From assembly GCA_945877545.1 (NCBI GenBank), contig CAMCSO010000005.1, positions 1 to 41,124 on the forward strand: a stretch of DNA of 41,124 nt, in the 5' to 3' direction. Each line of letters opens with the position of its first letter. Within the stretch, counting starts at the first letter, position 1. Below are positions 16,762 through 24,613 of the stretch, piece by piece. The DNA is from Bifidobacterium breve (GTDB lineage: Bacteria > Actinomycetota > Actinomycetes > S36-B12). The notes below the pieces were generated by a model. That model searched no databases, was not told the DNA's origin, and was given only the letters and a program-made list of their open reading frames with translations. The position numbers and the translations under genes were made by a program.

Positions 16762-17514
16762 GTGATTCGAGTCGGTGTCATCGGTGCACGTGGGCGCATG
16801 GGAATGGCGGTCATGGCCGCCGTGGGGGAGGCTTCGGACTGCGAACTCGTCTGCGGGGTCGATGCCGGGGACGACCAGGCAGCCCTCGCCGATTGTGACG
16901 TCGTCGTTGACTTCACGACGCCTGACGCCGTGATGGCGACCCTCGAGCGTTGTATCACGAGTGGCGTCCACTGCGTCGTCGGCACGACCGGGTTTGATGA
17001 TGCACGGCTGGCCACGGTTGCTGGATGGTGTTCGAGAAACCCTTCAGTGGGGGTGCTCATCGCTCCCAACTTCGGAATCGGTGCAGTACTTATGATGCAG
17101 TTCGCGACCAAAGCAGCGGCCTTCTTCGAGTCGGCCGAGATCATCGAACTCCACCACCCGGACAAGATTGACGCCCCCTCCGGGACGGCTCGTCACACGG
17201 CGGAAATGATCGGGGCGTCGCGCGCCCTGCACGGATTGGGGCCTGTTCCGGACTCGACATCCACGGCGCTTGACGGCGCACGAGGTGCGGTGGTGTGCGG
17301 CGTCCATGTTCACTCGGTAAGGGCGCGGGGGCTCGTCGCCCATCAGGAGGTGATCTTCGGCGGGCCAGGCGAGACCCTGACGATCAGGCACGACTCGATG
17401 GACCGCGCCTCGTTCATGCCCGGTGTTCTCCTCGGTGTTAGGCGTGTTGCGGCGCATCCGGGCCTCACGATCGGCCTAGACAGGTACATCGACGACACCG
17501 GACCCCGAGGCTAG
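16762..17514 (+). CDS. dapB: 4-hydroxy-tetrahydrodipicolinate reductase
   Basis: Second committed step of the diaminopimelate/lysine pathway, reducing the DapA product with NAD(P)H. The 250-residue protein has the N-terminal nucleotide-binding motif V-I-G-A-R-G-R-M-G and the G-T-T-G-F segment. The catalytic signature E-L-H-H-P-D-K-I-D-A-P-S-G-T-A, with the His and Lys used in catalysis, lies near residues 130-145. The C-terminus has H-S-V-R-A-R-G-L-V-A-H-Q-E-V-I-F-G. The GTG start is supported by the promoter 6 bases upstream. It converges on the PH-domain gene with only 5 bases between the two stop codons, leaving no room for a terminator. Confidence 0.96.
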   Translation: MIRVGVIGARGRMGMAVMAAVGEASDCELVCGVDAGDDQAALADCDVVVDFTTPDAVMATLERCITSGVHCVVGTTGFDDARLATVAGWCSRNPSVGVLIAPNFGIGAVLMMQFATKAAAFFESAEIIELHHPDKIDAPSGTARHTAEMIGASRALHGLGPVPDSTSTALDGARGAVVCGVHVHSVRARGLVAHQEVIFGGPGETLTIRHDSMDRASFMPGVLLGVRRVAAHPGLTIGLDRYIDDTGPRG

Positions 17515-17519
17515 TCCGA

Positions 17520-18044
17520 CTATCGCTGCTCGCCCCATCGCTGCTCGCCCCATCGTTGCACTGCGAGTTTGGCCATGTCGTACGCCTCTGGCCGACCGAT
17601 GAGGTCCAGTGACCGGCGGCTGATGTGGGTGCCAAGCCGCCTGCCATCGCGGAGCGTGACGATCACCAATCCCGACTCGTCCATGACTTCGCGAACCTGG
17701 GCCCATCGCACCGAGTCGGTCCCGAGCAGTCGCTGGACGGCAATTCCTGCATCGTTGACGTAGGTACCGACGCTCCAGCAGCGCAGGAGGAGGACGAGGA
17801 AGCTCGCAATGAGGCCGGAGACCGGAAACAGGAGTAGCCAGGATGTGCCAATGGCTGCGCTGAGCGCTGAACCGGCGAGCATCGTGAGACCGGCAGTGCC
17901 GGCGACGAGCAGAGCGATGCGCAGCGGCCCTCGGCTCGGCACCCGGATGAGGCGGACCTGGACGTAAGCCTCGTCGACGGGGGCGCTGGGGTCTGGCCGC
18001 GGCCAGAGGAACCCGAGGATGGGACGGGGCAGATCCTGGGTCAT
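17520..18044 (-). CDS. Membrane protein with PH-like domain
   Basis: A 174-residue protein with two predicted membrane helices around residues 43-90 (IALLVAGTAGLTMLAGSALS, then WLLLFPVSGLIASFLVLLL). A PH-like beta-sandwich segment follows (TYVNDAGIAVQRLLGTDSVRWAQV, VIVTLRDGRRLGTHISRR). Such two-TM plus bacterial-PH proteins are common in actinobacteria; their function is unknown. Its ATG overlaps the azlD stop as ATGA, so it is the third gene of an azlC-azlD operon. The C-terminus ends with a repeated RWGEQ pair encoded by a perfect 15-base tandem duplication just before the stop. Confidence 0.75.
   Translation of the reverse strand: MTQDLPRPILGFLWPRPDPSAPVDEAYVQVRLIRVPSRGPLRIALLVAGTAGLTMLAGSALSAAIGTSWLLLFPVSGLIASFLVLLLRCWSVGTYVNDAGIAVQRLLGTDSVRWAQVREVMDESGLVIVTLRDGRRLGTHISRRSLDLIGRPEAYDMAKLAVQRWGEQRWGEQR
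17523..17552. repeat. 15-base tandem duplication at the 3' end of the PH-domain gene
   Basis: Two identical adjacent copies of TCGCTGCTCGCCCCA, followed by a partial third (TCGTTGC). On the minus strand they encode two copies of RWGEQ. This looks like a recent slippage duplication; it keeps the reading frame. Confidence 0.8.
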
Positions 18045-18352
18045 GCGGCAACACCTGTCGCTCGAAGGACGCCCGCGGTGATCGCTGCAGACAGGATTAC
18101 GACGAGAAAGGGGGCGCGGAGCATGAGAGCCACGATAGCCACCGCCAGCCCGGCGAGCCGCGCATCGACGGACAATGCCTGTCCGGTGGCGAATGTCTGG
18201 ACGATGACGAGGGCTGCGAGGAGGGCGACCGGTAGGAGACCCGCGATGCTGCGAATGATGGGACGGTCAAGGACCGTTGCGGGCAGGATGAATCCGATGA
18301 GCTTTTCCAGGTAGGTACCCGCGGCGCCGAGAACGATGGCGAGCCAGATCAC
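18041..18352 (-). CDS. azlD: AzlD-family branched-chain amino acid export subunit
   Basis: A 103-residue small hydrophobic protein with about four membrane helices, matching the AzlD family: L-E-K-L-I-G-F-I-L-P near the N-terminus, R-S-I-A-G-L-L-P-V-A-L-L-A-A-L-V, and D-A-R-L-A-G-L-A-V-A. AzlD partners AzlC in exporting branched-chain amino acids or their analogues; the exact substrate here is unknown. The ORF track merges it with a long upstream shadow. The real start is the GTG at 18352, overlapping the azlC stop as GTGA. The downstream PH gene overlaps its stop as ATGA, so the three genes are one operon. Confidence 0.85.
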   Translation of the reverse strand: MIWLAIVLGAAGTYLEKLIGFILPATVLDRPIIRSIAGLLPVALLAALVIVQTFATGQALSVDARLAGLAVAIVALMLRAPFLVVILSAAITAGVLRATGVAA

Positions 18353-19038
18353 GCACGCCTCCAGACCCAGACGCCTGCGGCTACGGCAATGAGCGCCGAG
18401 CCGAGGACCGGTACTCCAGGAGCAGTGATGGGGATGAGTGCGAGCGCGACGAGTCCGCCGGCGCACGCAACTGCCCGTGAGAGGCGGTCCTTGAGCCTGG
18501 GCCACAGCAGCGCCATGAATCCGGCGGGGATAGCCGCATCGAGGCCGAGGATCTCCGGCTCGGACAGCAGTGAAGCCCCGATGGCTCCGAGAGCGGTGCC
18601 GACGTTCCACAGGACGAATACCGAGATTCCAGTCGCCCAGAAGGCGTGGCGACTCGCGGCAGTGGTGTCCTCGTGCGCCACCGCCATGGCGGTGGACTCG
18701 TCGATCGTCAGTTGAGCCGCGAGAAGCCGGCGCCAACCGCGCAGTTGCAGGGTCGGCGCCACGTGAAGGCCATAGAGGCCGTTTCGGGCACCGAGAAACC
18801 ACGCGGTGAGCACCGCGGCGGCGATTCCGCCTCCCGCGCCGAGGATTCCTACTAGGGCGAACTGTGACGCTCCAGTAAACATCAGGACGGATAGTGCTTG
18901 CGCCTGCCATATTGTGAGTCCGCTCGCAATACTGATGGCCCCGAACGAGAGGCCGTAGGCACCGGTCGCTATTGCGATGCCGAGGGCGTTCGAGCGGATG
19001 GCTCGTCTACGGGCAGGGGGGAGTTGCACATGCGGCAC
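18349..19038 (-). CDS. azlC: AzlC-family branched-chain amino acid exporter
   Basis: A 229-residue membrane protein with about 6-7 helices and the AzlC pattern: G-A-Y-G-L-S-F-G, V-L-M-F-T-G-A-S-Q-F-A-L-V-G-I, A-R-N-G-L-Y-G-L-H-V-A-P, and a L-T-I-D-E-S-T-A-M-A-V segment. With AzlD it should export branched-chain amino acids. The ORF track starts at 19146, but a basic N-terminus starting with GTG at 19038 (or 19029) is more natural: M-P-H-V-Q-L-P-P-A-R-R-R-A-I-R. Either choice leaves its 5' end touching or overlapping the divergent histidine kinase start at 19030. Confidence 0.85.
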   Translation of the reverse strand: MPHVQLPPARRRAIRSNALGIAIATGAYGLSFGAISIASGLTIWQAQALSVLMFTGASQFALVGILGAGGGIAAAVLTAWFLGARNGLYGLHVAPTLQLRGWRRLLAAQLTIDESTAMAVAHEDTTAASRHAFWATGISVFVLWNVGTALGAIGASLLSEPEILGLDAAIPAGFMALLWPRLKDRLSRAVACAGGLVALALIPITAPGVPVLGSALIAVAAGVWVWRRA

Positions 19039-21489
19039 AGTGTCACAGTGGCAGCGACGGCAGATGACCAGTCCTCGACTAAGGGGGTCGCCTTGCGGGC
19101 CGCTGACCGGACAGGTCGCCACCTGCCGAGCGTGTTTTGGCCCCACCGCAGTCGGCCGCGTCCCTCCCCGGTTTCCGGGGTTGAGCGTGGTCTTGCCACC
19201 CTAGGGATCGTGTGGGAGGGCCTGTGGCTGCTCCCGGACCCGAACCTGTGGCCGACGAATCAAGGCACCACTGTCGAGTCCCTTCTCCTTGCCGGGGTTC
19301 TCGTCACCTGGGTCGCGGTGGTCCTGACCGCCTTTGGTCCGGTCGCGAGTCGGCGCCGGCGGGTGCGGGCCCAGGTCGTCAACGTGTGCCTGCTCTTCGC
19401 TGCCGGTGTCGCGCTGCTGCACTTCGAACCGGCGTTGAGCTCAGATGCTGCGACGATCATGACTGACTGGCAGGCAGGCGCATCGCTGGTCAACTTGGCC
19501 TGCGCCCTCACCGGGCTTCTCCTCGTCACGGTGGTCGCCATTCCAGTGGTCCTCGGGGTGGTGCTCGTCGAAGTGACGCTGCTGTTGATCGACCTACCAT
19601 CTGTGCCAACGGCAAGTGATCGGCTCAGCACGGTCCTCTACCCGACCTATGCCCTCGCGATGGGGGCCGCGTCTATCGGTGCGCGCCGCGGGCTCTTGGC
19701 GGCCGCTCGCCGCTCCGACGAGGCGCGGACCAGCTTGGAGTTCGCTGAAGCTCAGGCTGAGGCCTTGCGCGATGCGCAGAGGCGGCTGAGGGAGCAACAG
19801 CGACTCCTTCATGAAACCGTGCTCAACACGTTGACGGCCATCGCGCGAGGCGGCATCGGAGGGTCGGCCGACAGCGGCACGCGCACCCGGGTGATGTGTG
19901 CCGAGAGCGCCCTTGTTCTCCGGACCCTTTCGTCAGCGGAGTCCGCCGTTCCCGTAATGGGCAGTCGGGATTGGGCGGCTGATGTCATGGCGGGGATTCA
20001 GCCGTTGATCGATCTTGGGGTCCACGTCGACGTTCGCGTGCAGGCGACCGGCCGGGCGATTCCGGATCCTGTCTACGGGGCCATGGTCGTCGCGGTCCGT
20101 GAGGCTCTCTCGAATGTCGCACGGCATGCGCGCGCCGACTCTGTCGTGCTGAGCGTCTCCGTGACGACCGATGCCCGCGTCCGCCGGGACCATTGGATCG
20201 TCGAGGTTCTCGACGACGGTATCGGGTTCGATGCACAGAGATCATCGTCGAGATTCGGTCTCAACTCGGCGATTGTCGAGGCGATGGACGACGTCGCAGG
20301 TGAGGCGACTGTGACCTCGGCCCTCGGTGAGGGCACCTGTGTGAGGCTCTCATGGAGCACGAGTCCCGAATCCCGGGTGTCCGTCGTGCTGGGGGAGTCC
20401 GCGACAAGCGTCAACGCACTTGGCGCCCCGGTCCTTTTGTCATTCGGCGCGTTCAGCATGCTTTCGCTGATTCTCACCATTTCAGATTTCGAGTTCTCGC
20501 GCATCGCGGTCGCGGGATTCATGTTGGCCGTTGCTTGCGGCATTCTGCTCGTGTGGTTTGGGCGTGCGGGAAGCCTTCCTCCTGTACTCGTGGTTGGAGT
20601 GTGCATCGCGACTCCACTCGTGTATCGATTCCAGCAGATCGGACTTGGGAGTGGTGTTGGGACCCCTTGGACGGACTGGTCATCCGAGGCGATCGTGGCG
20701 CTCCTTCTCATCGTGGCTGGCACCGGTCCCTGGTGGGGATTCATTGCTGCGCTCGCCGCTTGGCTGCTCACCCAGGGCGACATGGTGGGAGAACTCATCC
20801 GGCCCGGAACCGCCGTGATCATCGCGGGGGCGCTCTTCGCTCGCAGCGTGCGGGCAAACGATCGCGCCTACGCGGCGGCTATGAGTCAGCGACTCAAGGA
20901 GGAGGCCTCGTCGATGGGCAACCAGGTGAGCATCCGTGCCCTGGCCCGACGGTACAAAACCCTAAGCGAGTCGTCAGCGATGCGCCTACTCGAAGGCATC
21001 GCCAACGGTCGCATTGACGCGAGCGAGGCAGAAGTTCGAGCCGCGTGCGGGCTTGAGGAACACTTCATCAGGACGGTGATGAAGATCGATCCGGCGGCAG
21101 GACCCCTGCACGCGCTCGCGTTGCAGTTGGCCAGCCATGCGCATCACCGCGGGATCGCACTCGACGTGGATATCGCCGACTCGTCGGGGGTGCGCCGGGG
21201 GGAGTTGCTCAATCTACGGGCCTCGGCCAATCGAGCGATCAGCCACGCGATGCCGGGCGCACCGGCGAGACTCAGCGCGCGACGCGAGAAGGCGGTACTC
21301 ATCGTGAGGCTCGTGGTGACGGTAGCGGAGGCGAATCAGCCTACTGTCGTTGAAGAAACCGGGGGCCAAGTCATCTCCTGGGATGCTGATCCTGCCGATG
21401 GCACGCTCATCCTCGAGGCCAGCTATGCCGCAGCGCCCCGATCACTGACCTCGATGGGGGACGTTCATGACCGGCCGAATGCTGACTGA
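19030..21489 (+). CDS. Membrane sensor histidine kinase with a second, degenerate kinase-like half
   Basis: An 819-residue protein. Half one has five or so membrane helices (about 55-205), a coiled coil, a phospho-acceptor-type helix with L-L-H-E-T-V-L-N-T-L (His261), and an HATPase domain with N-box V-R-E-A-L-S-N-V-A-R-H-A and G1 box D-D-G-I-G-F-D near 395. Half two adds another block of six or more helices (about 465-610) and a soluble tail. The tail repeats the layout of the dimerisation helix (S-A-M-R-L-L-E-G-I-A-N-G-R-I-D) but lacks the His and any G1 box. The ATG at 19030 is chosen for its GGGGGGAG 6 bases upstream; TTG 19093 is an alternative. The response regulator gene overlaps its end. 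Confidence 0.87.
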   Translation: MRHSVTVAATADDQSSTKGVALRAADRTGRHLPSVFWPHRSRPRPSPVSGVERGLATLGIVWEGLWLLPDPNLWPTNQGTTVESLLLAGVLVTWVAVVLTAFGPVASRRRRVRAQVVNVCLLFAAGVALLHFEPALSSDAATIMTDWQAGASLVNLACALTGLLLVTVVAIPVVLGVVLVEVTLLLIDLPSVPTASDRLSTVLYPTYALAMGAASIGARRGLLAAARRSDEARTSLEFAEAQAEALRDAQRRLREQQRLLHETVLNTLTAIARGGIGGSADSGTRTRVMCAESALVLRTLSSAESAVPVMGSRDWAADVMAGIQPLIDLGVHVDVRVQATGRAIPDPVYGAMVVAVREALSNVARHARADSVVLSVSVTTDARVRRDHWIVEVLDDGIGFDAQRSSSRFGLNSAIVEAMDDVAGEATVTSALGEGTCVRLSWSTSPESRVSVVLGESATSVNALGAPVLLSFGAFSMLSLILTISDFEFSRIAVAGFMLAVACGILLVWFGRAGSLPPVLVVGVCIATPLVYRFQQIGLGSGVGTPWTDWSSEAIVALLLIVAGTGPWWGFIAALAAWLLTQGDMVGELIRPGTAVIIAGALFARSVRANDRAYAAAMSQRLKEEASSMGNQVSIRALARRYKTLSESSAMRLLEGIANGRIDASEAEVRAACGLEEHFIRTVMKIDPAAGPLHALALQLASHAHHRGIALDVDIADSSGVRRGELLNLRASANRAISHAMPGAPARLSARREKAVLIVRLVVTVAEANQPTVVEETGGQVISWDADPADGTLILEASYAAAPRSLTSMGDVHDRPNAD

Positions 21490-22171
21490 GGGCACGGATG
21501 TGACGCCGGCGCCGCTCAGGGTGGCGGTGATCGACGACCATGAGCTCGTTCGAGAAGGTCTGGCATCTCTCGTGAGCAGCCAGGTGACCTTCGTGATCGA
21601 TGTCGTGTACTGCGGCGGGAGCGTTAGGGGCGCCGCGGCAGCCAGCCCCGATGTGGCCATCCTCGATATTGATCTAGGCCCCGGATCCACCTCGGTCAGC
21701 CAGGGCGTGCTGGCGTTGCAGGATGCAGGGGCGAAGGTCCTCATCATCAGTGCATTCGAGGACCCAACCGCAGTGCGATCCGCACTCGAGATGGGCGCCC
21801 TTGGATTCGTTCCAAAGCGGGTGTCGCTTGAGTCACTCCTCGAGGCGATTGCCACGGTGGCCCGTGGCGAGCTGTATCTGTCGATTGACCTCGCGGCGAT
21901 CTTGGCGGCGGCGGTTGAGACGCCGAATCTCAGTCCCCGGGAGCTTGACGCGTTGCGCCTCTACGCGTCCGGGCTCAAGCTGACCGCTGTCGGGCATCGT
22001 ATGGGGATTTCGCCGCATACGGCGAAGGAGTACCTCGATCGGGTTCGGGTGAAATACGCCAATCTCGGCAGGGACGCGCGAACGCGCACGGAACTCTACG
22101 CCGAAGCAAACCGCGATGGTTTACTCAAGGAGCCAAAGCACGTCCCCCCCGTTGGGGACACGTTTGGGTGA
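21467..22171 (+). CDS. NarL/LuxR-family response regulator
   Basis: A 234-residue DNA-binding regulator and the evident partner of the upstream kinase, whose gene it overlaps by 23 bases. The receiver domain has the acidic pair V-I-D-D-H, the phosphorylation site Asp67 in A-I-L-D-I-D-L-G, the switch Ser in I-I-S-A-F-E-D, and the Lys of F-V-P-K-R. The C-terminal LuxR-type helix-turn-helix starts with L-S-P-R-E-L-D-A-L-R-L-Y-A-S-G and contains I-S-P-H-T-A-K-E-Y-L-D-R-V. A GGGGGA ribosome-binding site precedes the ATG. The targets are not evident; the neighbouring azlCD operon is a possible one. Confidence 0.92.
   Translation: MTGRMLTEGTDVTPAPLRVAVIDDHELVREGLASLVSSQVTFVIDVVYCGGSVRGAAAASPDVAILDIDLGPGSTSVSQGVLALQDAGAKVLIISAFEDPTAVRSALEMGALGFVPKRVSLESLLEAIATVARGELYLSIDLAAILAAAVETPNLSPRELDALRLYASGLKLTAVGHRMGISPHTAKEYLDRVRVKYANLGRDARTRTELYAEANRDGLLKEPKHVPPVGDTFG
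22142..22159 (+). terminator. Possible stem-loop at the end of the kinase-regulator operon
   Basis: GTCCCC and GGGGAC flank a CCCGTT loop, 10 bases before the response-regulator stop codon. The spacer to the convergent GNAT gene also holds an 8-base inverted repeat (GGCCCGCC at 22220, GGCGGGCC at 22282). Both could help termination between convergent genes, but neither has a U-tract. Confidence 0.3.
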
Positions 22172-22337
22172 TATTGGCCCCCGACTGCGGTGGAATAGTG
22201 ATGTCCGGCGAGAACGGGGGGCCCGCCGGGGCTGGCCCGCTTCCTTGGTCATCCGCGGTTGTTGGTCGGGATGATCGGTGAGGCGGGCCGTGGCCGTTCC
22301 CAGATTGATGAAAGACCACGAAGGTGGGCAGGATCAG

Positions 22338-22877
22338 TCAGCCGAGCACGGTGGCAAGGCGGACCTCACGGATAACCACGCCGTCCGCCTCGATGTCGCG
22401 GAAGGCCGAGTCCGGTCCCCAGCCGGAACTGTGCAGGAATGCTCGGCGTGGCTCATTGCCGACGGGTACCCAGATGTTCACGTCCCTTGTACCGTCAGCG
22501 CGAAGGTACTCGACGGCGGCGGCCATGAGTCGCGATCCGTGCCCTTGGCGCTGATGCTCCGGATCCACGACGAGCGCGAGCACTTCGCCGGTGGCGAGGT
22601 CATCGACGCAGTCCGGGTCGCTACTCGGACCGACCGCCGCGTATCCCACGATCGTGTCGGTCCCTGACGTTCCCTCGATCGCGACGAGGAGGCGGTGCCG
22701 GGTGGTGGGTGGATTGAGGATCCCGCTCGCCCACGCTGAGGCAATATCCATCGGATCGAGACCGGTGAGTATCGACTCCGGTAGGACGCCCGCGTATGTC
22801 TGATGCCAGGCGCGGATCTGAACGGCGGCGATGTCATCAACGTCGGATGTTCGCGCGAGACGCGCACCGGTGGGCAT
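22338..22877 (-). CDS. GNAT-family N-acetyltransferase
   Basis: A 179-residue single-domain GNAT enzyme. The N-terminus follows the family (A-R-L-A-R-T-S-D-V-D-D-I-A-A-V-Q-I-R-A-W). The acetyl-CoA motif is A-L-V-V-D-P-E-H-Q-R-Q-G-H-G-S-R-L, and the C-terminus has V-P-V-G-N-E-P-R-R-A-F-L-H-S-S-G-W. The substrate is unknown. The ORF track extends it to 23363 through a region antisense to thyX; the start at 22877 (MPTGARL) is supported by AGGAGA about 9 bases upstream. The gene is divergent from thyX and convergent with the response regulator. Confidence 0.88.
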   Translation of the reverse strand: MPTGARLARTSDVDDIAAVQIRAWHQTYAGVLPESILTGLDPMDIASAWASGILNPPTTRHRLLVAIEGTSGTDTIVGYAAVGPSSDPDCVDDLATGEVLALVVDPEHQRQGHGSRLMAAAVEYLRADGTRDVNIWVPVGNEPRRAFLHSSGWGPDSAFRDIEADGVVIREVRLATVLG

Positions 22878-22945
22878 AGGCCCCATTCTCCTACAGAGCG
22901 CCGGCTGCCACGGATGTCCGCCGGGCTTCGTGGCGCGGTTGCCGT

Positions 22946-22951
22946 TAGTGT
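22946..22951 (+). promoter_or_regulatory. -10 box for leaderless transcription of thyX
   Basis: TAGTGT ends 7 bases before the GTG at 22959. It supports that start codon over the ATG at 22803 used in the ORF track. No -35 box is evident. Confidence 0.4.
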
Positions 22952-22958
22952 TCGTGAC

Positions 22959-23684
22959 GTGCCTGAGCATCGGTCGATCATCATTCGCAGCGACATGACC
23001 GTCGAGTTGGTTCGATCGAGCGCGTCCGATGCCGACGTCGTGTTCGCTGCCCGGGTGTCGACCGTAGGGGAGCAGTCCCTCGAGGATGTCGACGCGGATC
23101 CGGCGTCCGCGAGGGGACTCATCGGCTACCTCATGCGCGAGCGCCACGGGAGTCCGTTCGAGCACAATTCGATGACCTTCTTCGTCCAGGCGCCCATCTT
23201 TGTTTGGCGCGAGCACATGCGTCACCGGATCGCCAGCTACAACGAGGAGTCGGGCCGCTACCGCGAACTCAAACCGGTCTTCTACGTTCCCAACCGCGAG
23301 CGGAATATCGTCCAGGTCGGCAAGACGGGCGCATACGAGTTTTTGCCCGGAAGCGATGATCAATATGACCTGATCGAGGCGTCGATGGTCGAGTCGTGCG
23401 CAAGAAGCTATGAGGCCTATCAGGGGATGATTGAGTCGGGCATCGCCCGGGAGGTGGCGCGCATGGTGCTTCCTGTCTCGATATATTCCAGCGCATATGT
23501 GACCATGAATGCGCGGGCCATGATGAATTTCCTGTCGCTTCGGCGCAAGGCTGAGGCTTCGCAGTATCCGTCATACCCCCAGCGAGAGATCGAGATGGTT
23601 GCCGAAGGCTACGAGCGGCAATGGGCCCGACTGATGCCCATGACCCACGCGGCGTTCGTAGCGGGGGGCCGTGTCGCACCATGA
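22959..23684 (+). CDS. thyX: Flavin-dependent thymidylate synthase ThyX
   Basis: Makes dTMP from dUMP using FAD, NADPH and methylene-tetrahydrofolate. The 241-residue protein has the ThyX signature R-H-R-I-A-S-Y-N-E-E-S-G-R-Y from residue 88. It also has F-E-H-N-S-M-T-F-F-V-Q-A-P-I-F-V upstream, A-R-E-V-A-R-M-V-L-P-V for substrate binding, and the closing Y-P-Q-R-E-I-E-M-V. It closely follows the Streptomyces form, which also begins with R-S-D-x-T-V-E-L-V some 15 residues in. The start GTG at 22959 matches that length and has a -10 box 7 bases upstream. dapA follows after 17 bases, the conserved thyX-dapA-rnj order. Confidence 0.96.
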   Translation: MPEHRSIIIRSDMTVELVRSSASDADVVFAARVSTVGEQSLEDVDADPASARGLIGYLMRERHGSPFEHNSMTFFVQAPIFVWREHMRHRIASYNEESGRYRELKPVFYVPNRERNIVQVGKTGAYEFLPGSDDQYDLIEASMVESCARSYEAYQGMIESGIAREVARMVLPVSIYSSAYVTMNARAMMNFLSLRRKAEASQYPSYPQREIEMVAEGYERQWARLMPMTHAAFVAGGRVAP

Positions 23685-23689
23685 CGCAG

Positions 23690-23695
23690 TAGCCT
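23690..23695 (+). promoter_or_regulatory. -10 box for leaderless transcription of dapA
   Basis: TAGCCT ends 6 bases before the dapA ATG, in the 17-base thyX-dapA gap. No Shine-Dalgarno sequence is present there, consistent with a leaderless transcript. Confidence 0.4.
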
Positions 23696-23701
23696 GTTGT
23701 C

Positions 23702-24613
23702 ATGCCCGGACCTGTGACACCCAATGCGCCCTTCGGCGTGATCCTCACGGCGATGATTACGCCCTTTCTCCAAAATGGCTCGATTGACCTTGAGGGCGGC
23801 CAGCGGCTCGCGACCCATCTCGTCGATGACCTTGGGCACGACGGCCTCGTCATCAATGGCACGACCGGTGAGTCTGCGACGACGACTGACGAGGAGAACA
23901 CCGACCTGCTCAGGGCAGTCGTGGAGGCGGTCGGCGACCGGGCGACCGTGGTGGCGGGGGTTGGATCCAATGACACGGCGCACTCCGTGCTCAGTGCTCG
24001 AAGCGCAATTGGGGTAGGGGCGCACGCGGTGATGGCGGTGAGTCCGTACTACAACCGCCCGCCGCAGGAGGGCCTCATCCGGCATTTCCACGCCATTGCA
24101 GATGCGAGCGACCTACCGATGATGGTCTACGACATCCCCAAGCGCACCGGTGTGGCGATCGAAACGGACACGCTCGTCCGGATAGCAGAGCATCCGAGGA
24201 TCATTGCAAATAAGGATGCGAAGGGCGACCTTGAGGCTGCTCAATGGGGCATGGCCCGCACCGATCTCGCGTGGTATTCGGGCGATGACATCCTCAATCT
24301 GCCGCTCCTTTCTATCGGTGCCTGCGGAATGATTTCAGTGGTCGGTCACCTCGTCGGTGATCGGCTCAAGTCGATGGCCGAGGCATTCTGGGCAGGTGAT
24401 GTACGGGGGGCGATCAGGATGAACCAGGAGTTGCTGCCGGTGTACGCGGGGGTGTTCCGTACTCAGGGCGTCATCACCATCAAGGCGGCCCTCGCAGATC
24501 AAGGACTCCCCGCCGGACCGGTGCGGTTGCCGCTCGTCGATGCAACCGCGGACCAGCGAGCGCTCCTGTGCCGTGATCTTGCTGCCGGACGAGTGCGCGG
24601 GTTCACGGCGTGA
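23702..24613 (+). CDS. dapA: 4-hydroxy-tetrahydrodipicolinate synthase
   Basis: First step of the diaminopimelate/lysine branch, condensing pyruvate with aspartate semialdehyde. The 303-residue TIM barrel shows L-T-A-M-I-T-P-F, the G-T-T-G-E-S signature for pyruvate carboxylate binding, S-P-Y-Y-N-R-P-P-Q-E-G with the catalytic Tyr, Y-D-I-P-K-R-T-G, and the Schiff-base Lys in I-I-A-N-K-D-A-K-G-D. The ATG is favoured by the -10 box 6 bases upstream. Its stop overlaps the rnj GTG (GTGA). dapB, the next pathway gene, is about 6 kb upstream, separated by the azl and two-component genes. Confidence 0.96.
   Translation: MPGPVTPNAPFGVILTAMITPFLQNGSIDLEGGQRLATHLVDDLGHDGLVINGTTGESATTTDEENTDLLRAVVEAVGDRATVVAGVGSNDTAHSVLSARSAIGVGAHAVMAVSPYYNRPPQEGLIRHFHAIADASDLPMMVYDIPKRTGVAIETDTLVRIAEHPRIIANKDAKGDLEAAQWGMARTDLAWYSGDDILNLPLLSIGACGMISVVGHLVGDRLKSMAEAFWAGDVRGAIRMNQELLPVYAGVFRTQGVITIKAALADQGLPAGPVRLPLVDATADQRALLCRDLAAGRVRGFTA

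Noticed and set aside
18041-18910. 289-codon minus-strand ORF across azlD and azlC
   Set aside because: Only its last 103 codons are real (azlD); the upstream part is out of frame with azlC, and a GTGA overlap marks the true azlD start.
22338-23363. Extended 341-codon version of the minus-strand GNAT gene
   Set aside because: The extra N-terminal part is antisense to thyX, and a good ribosome-binding site marks the shorter start at 22877.
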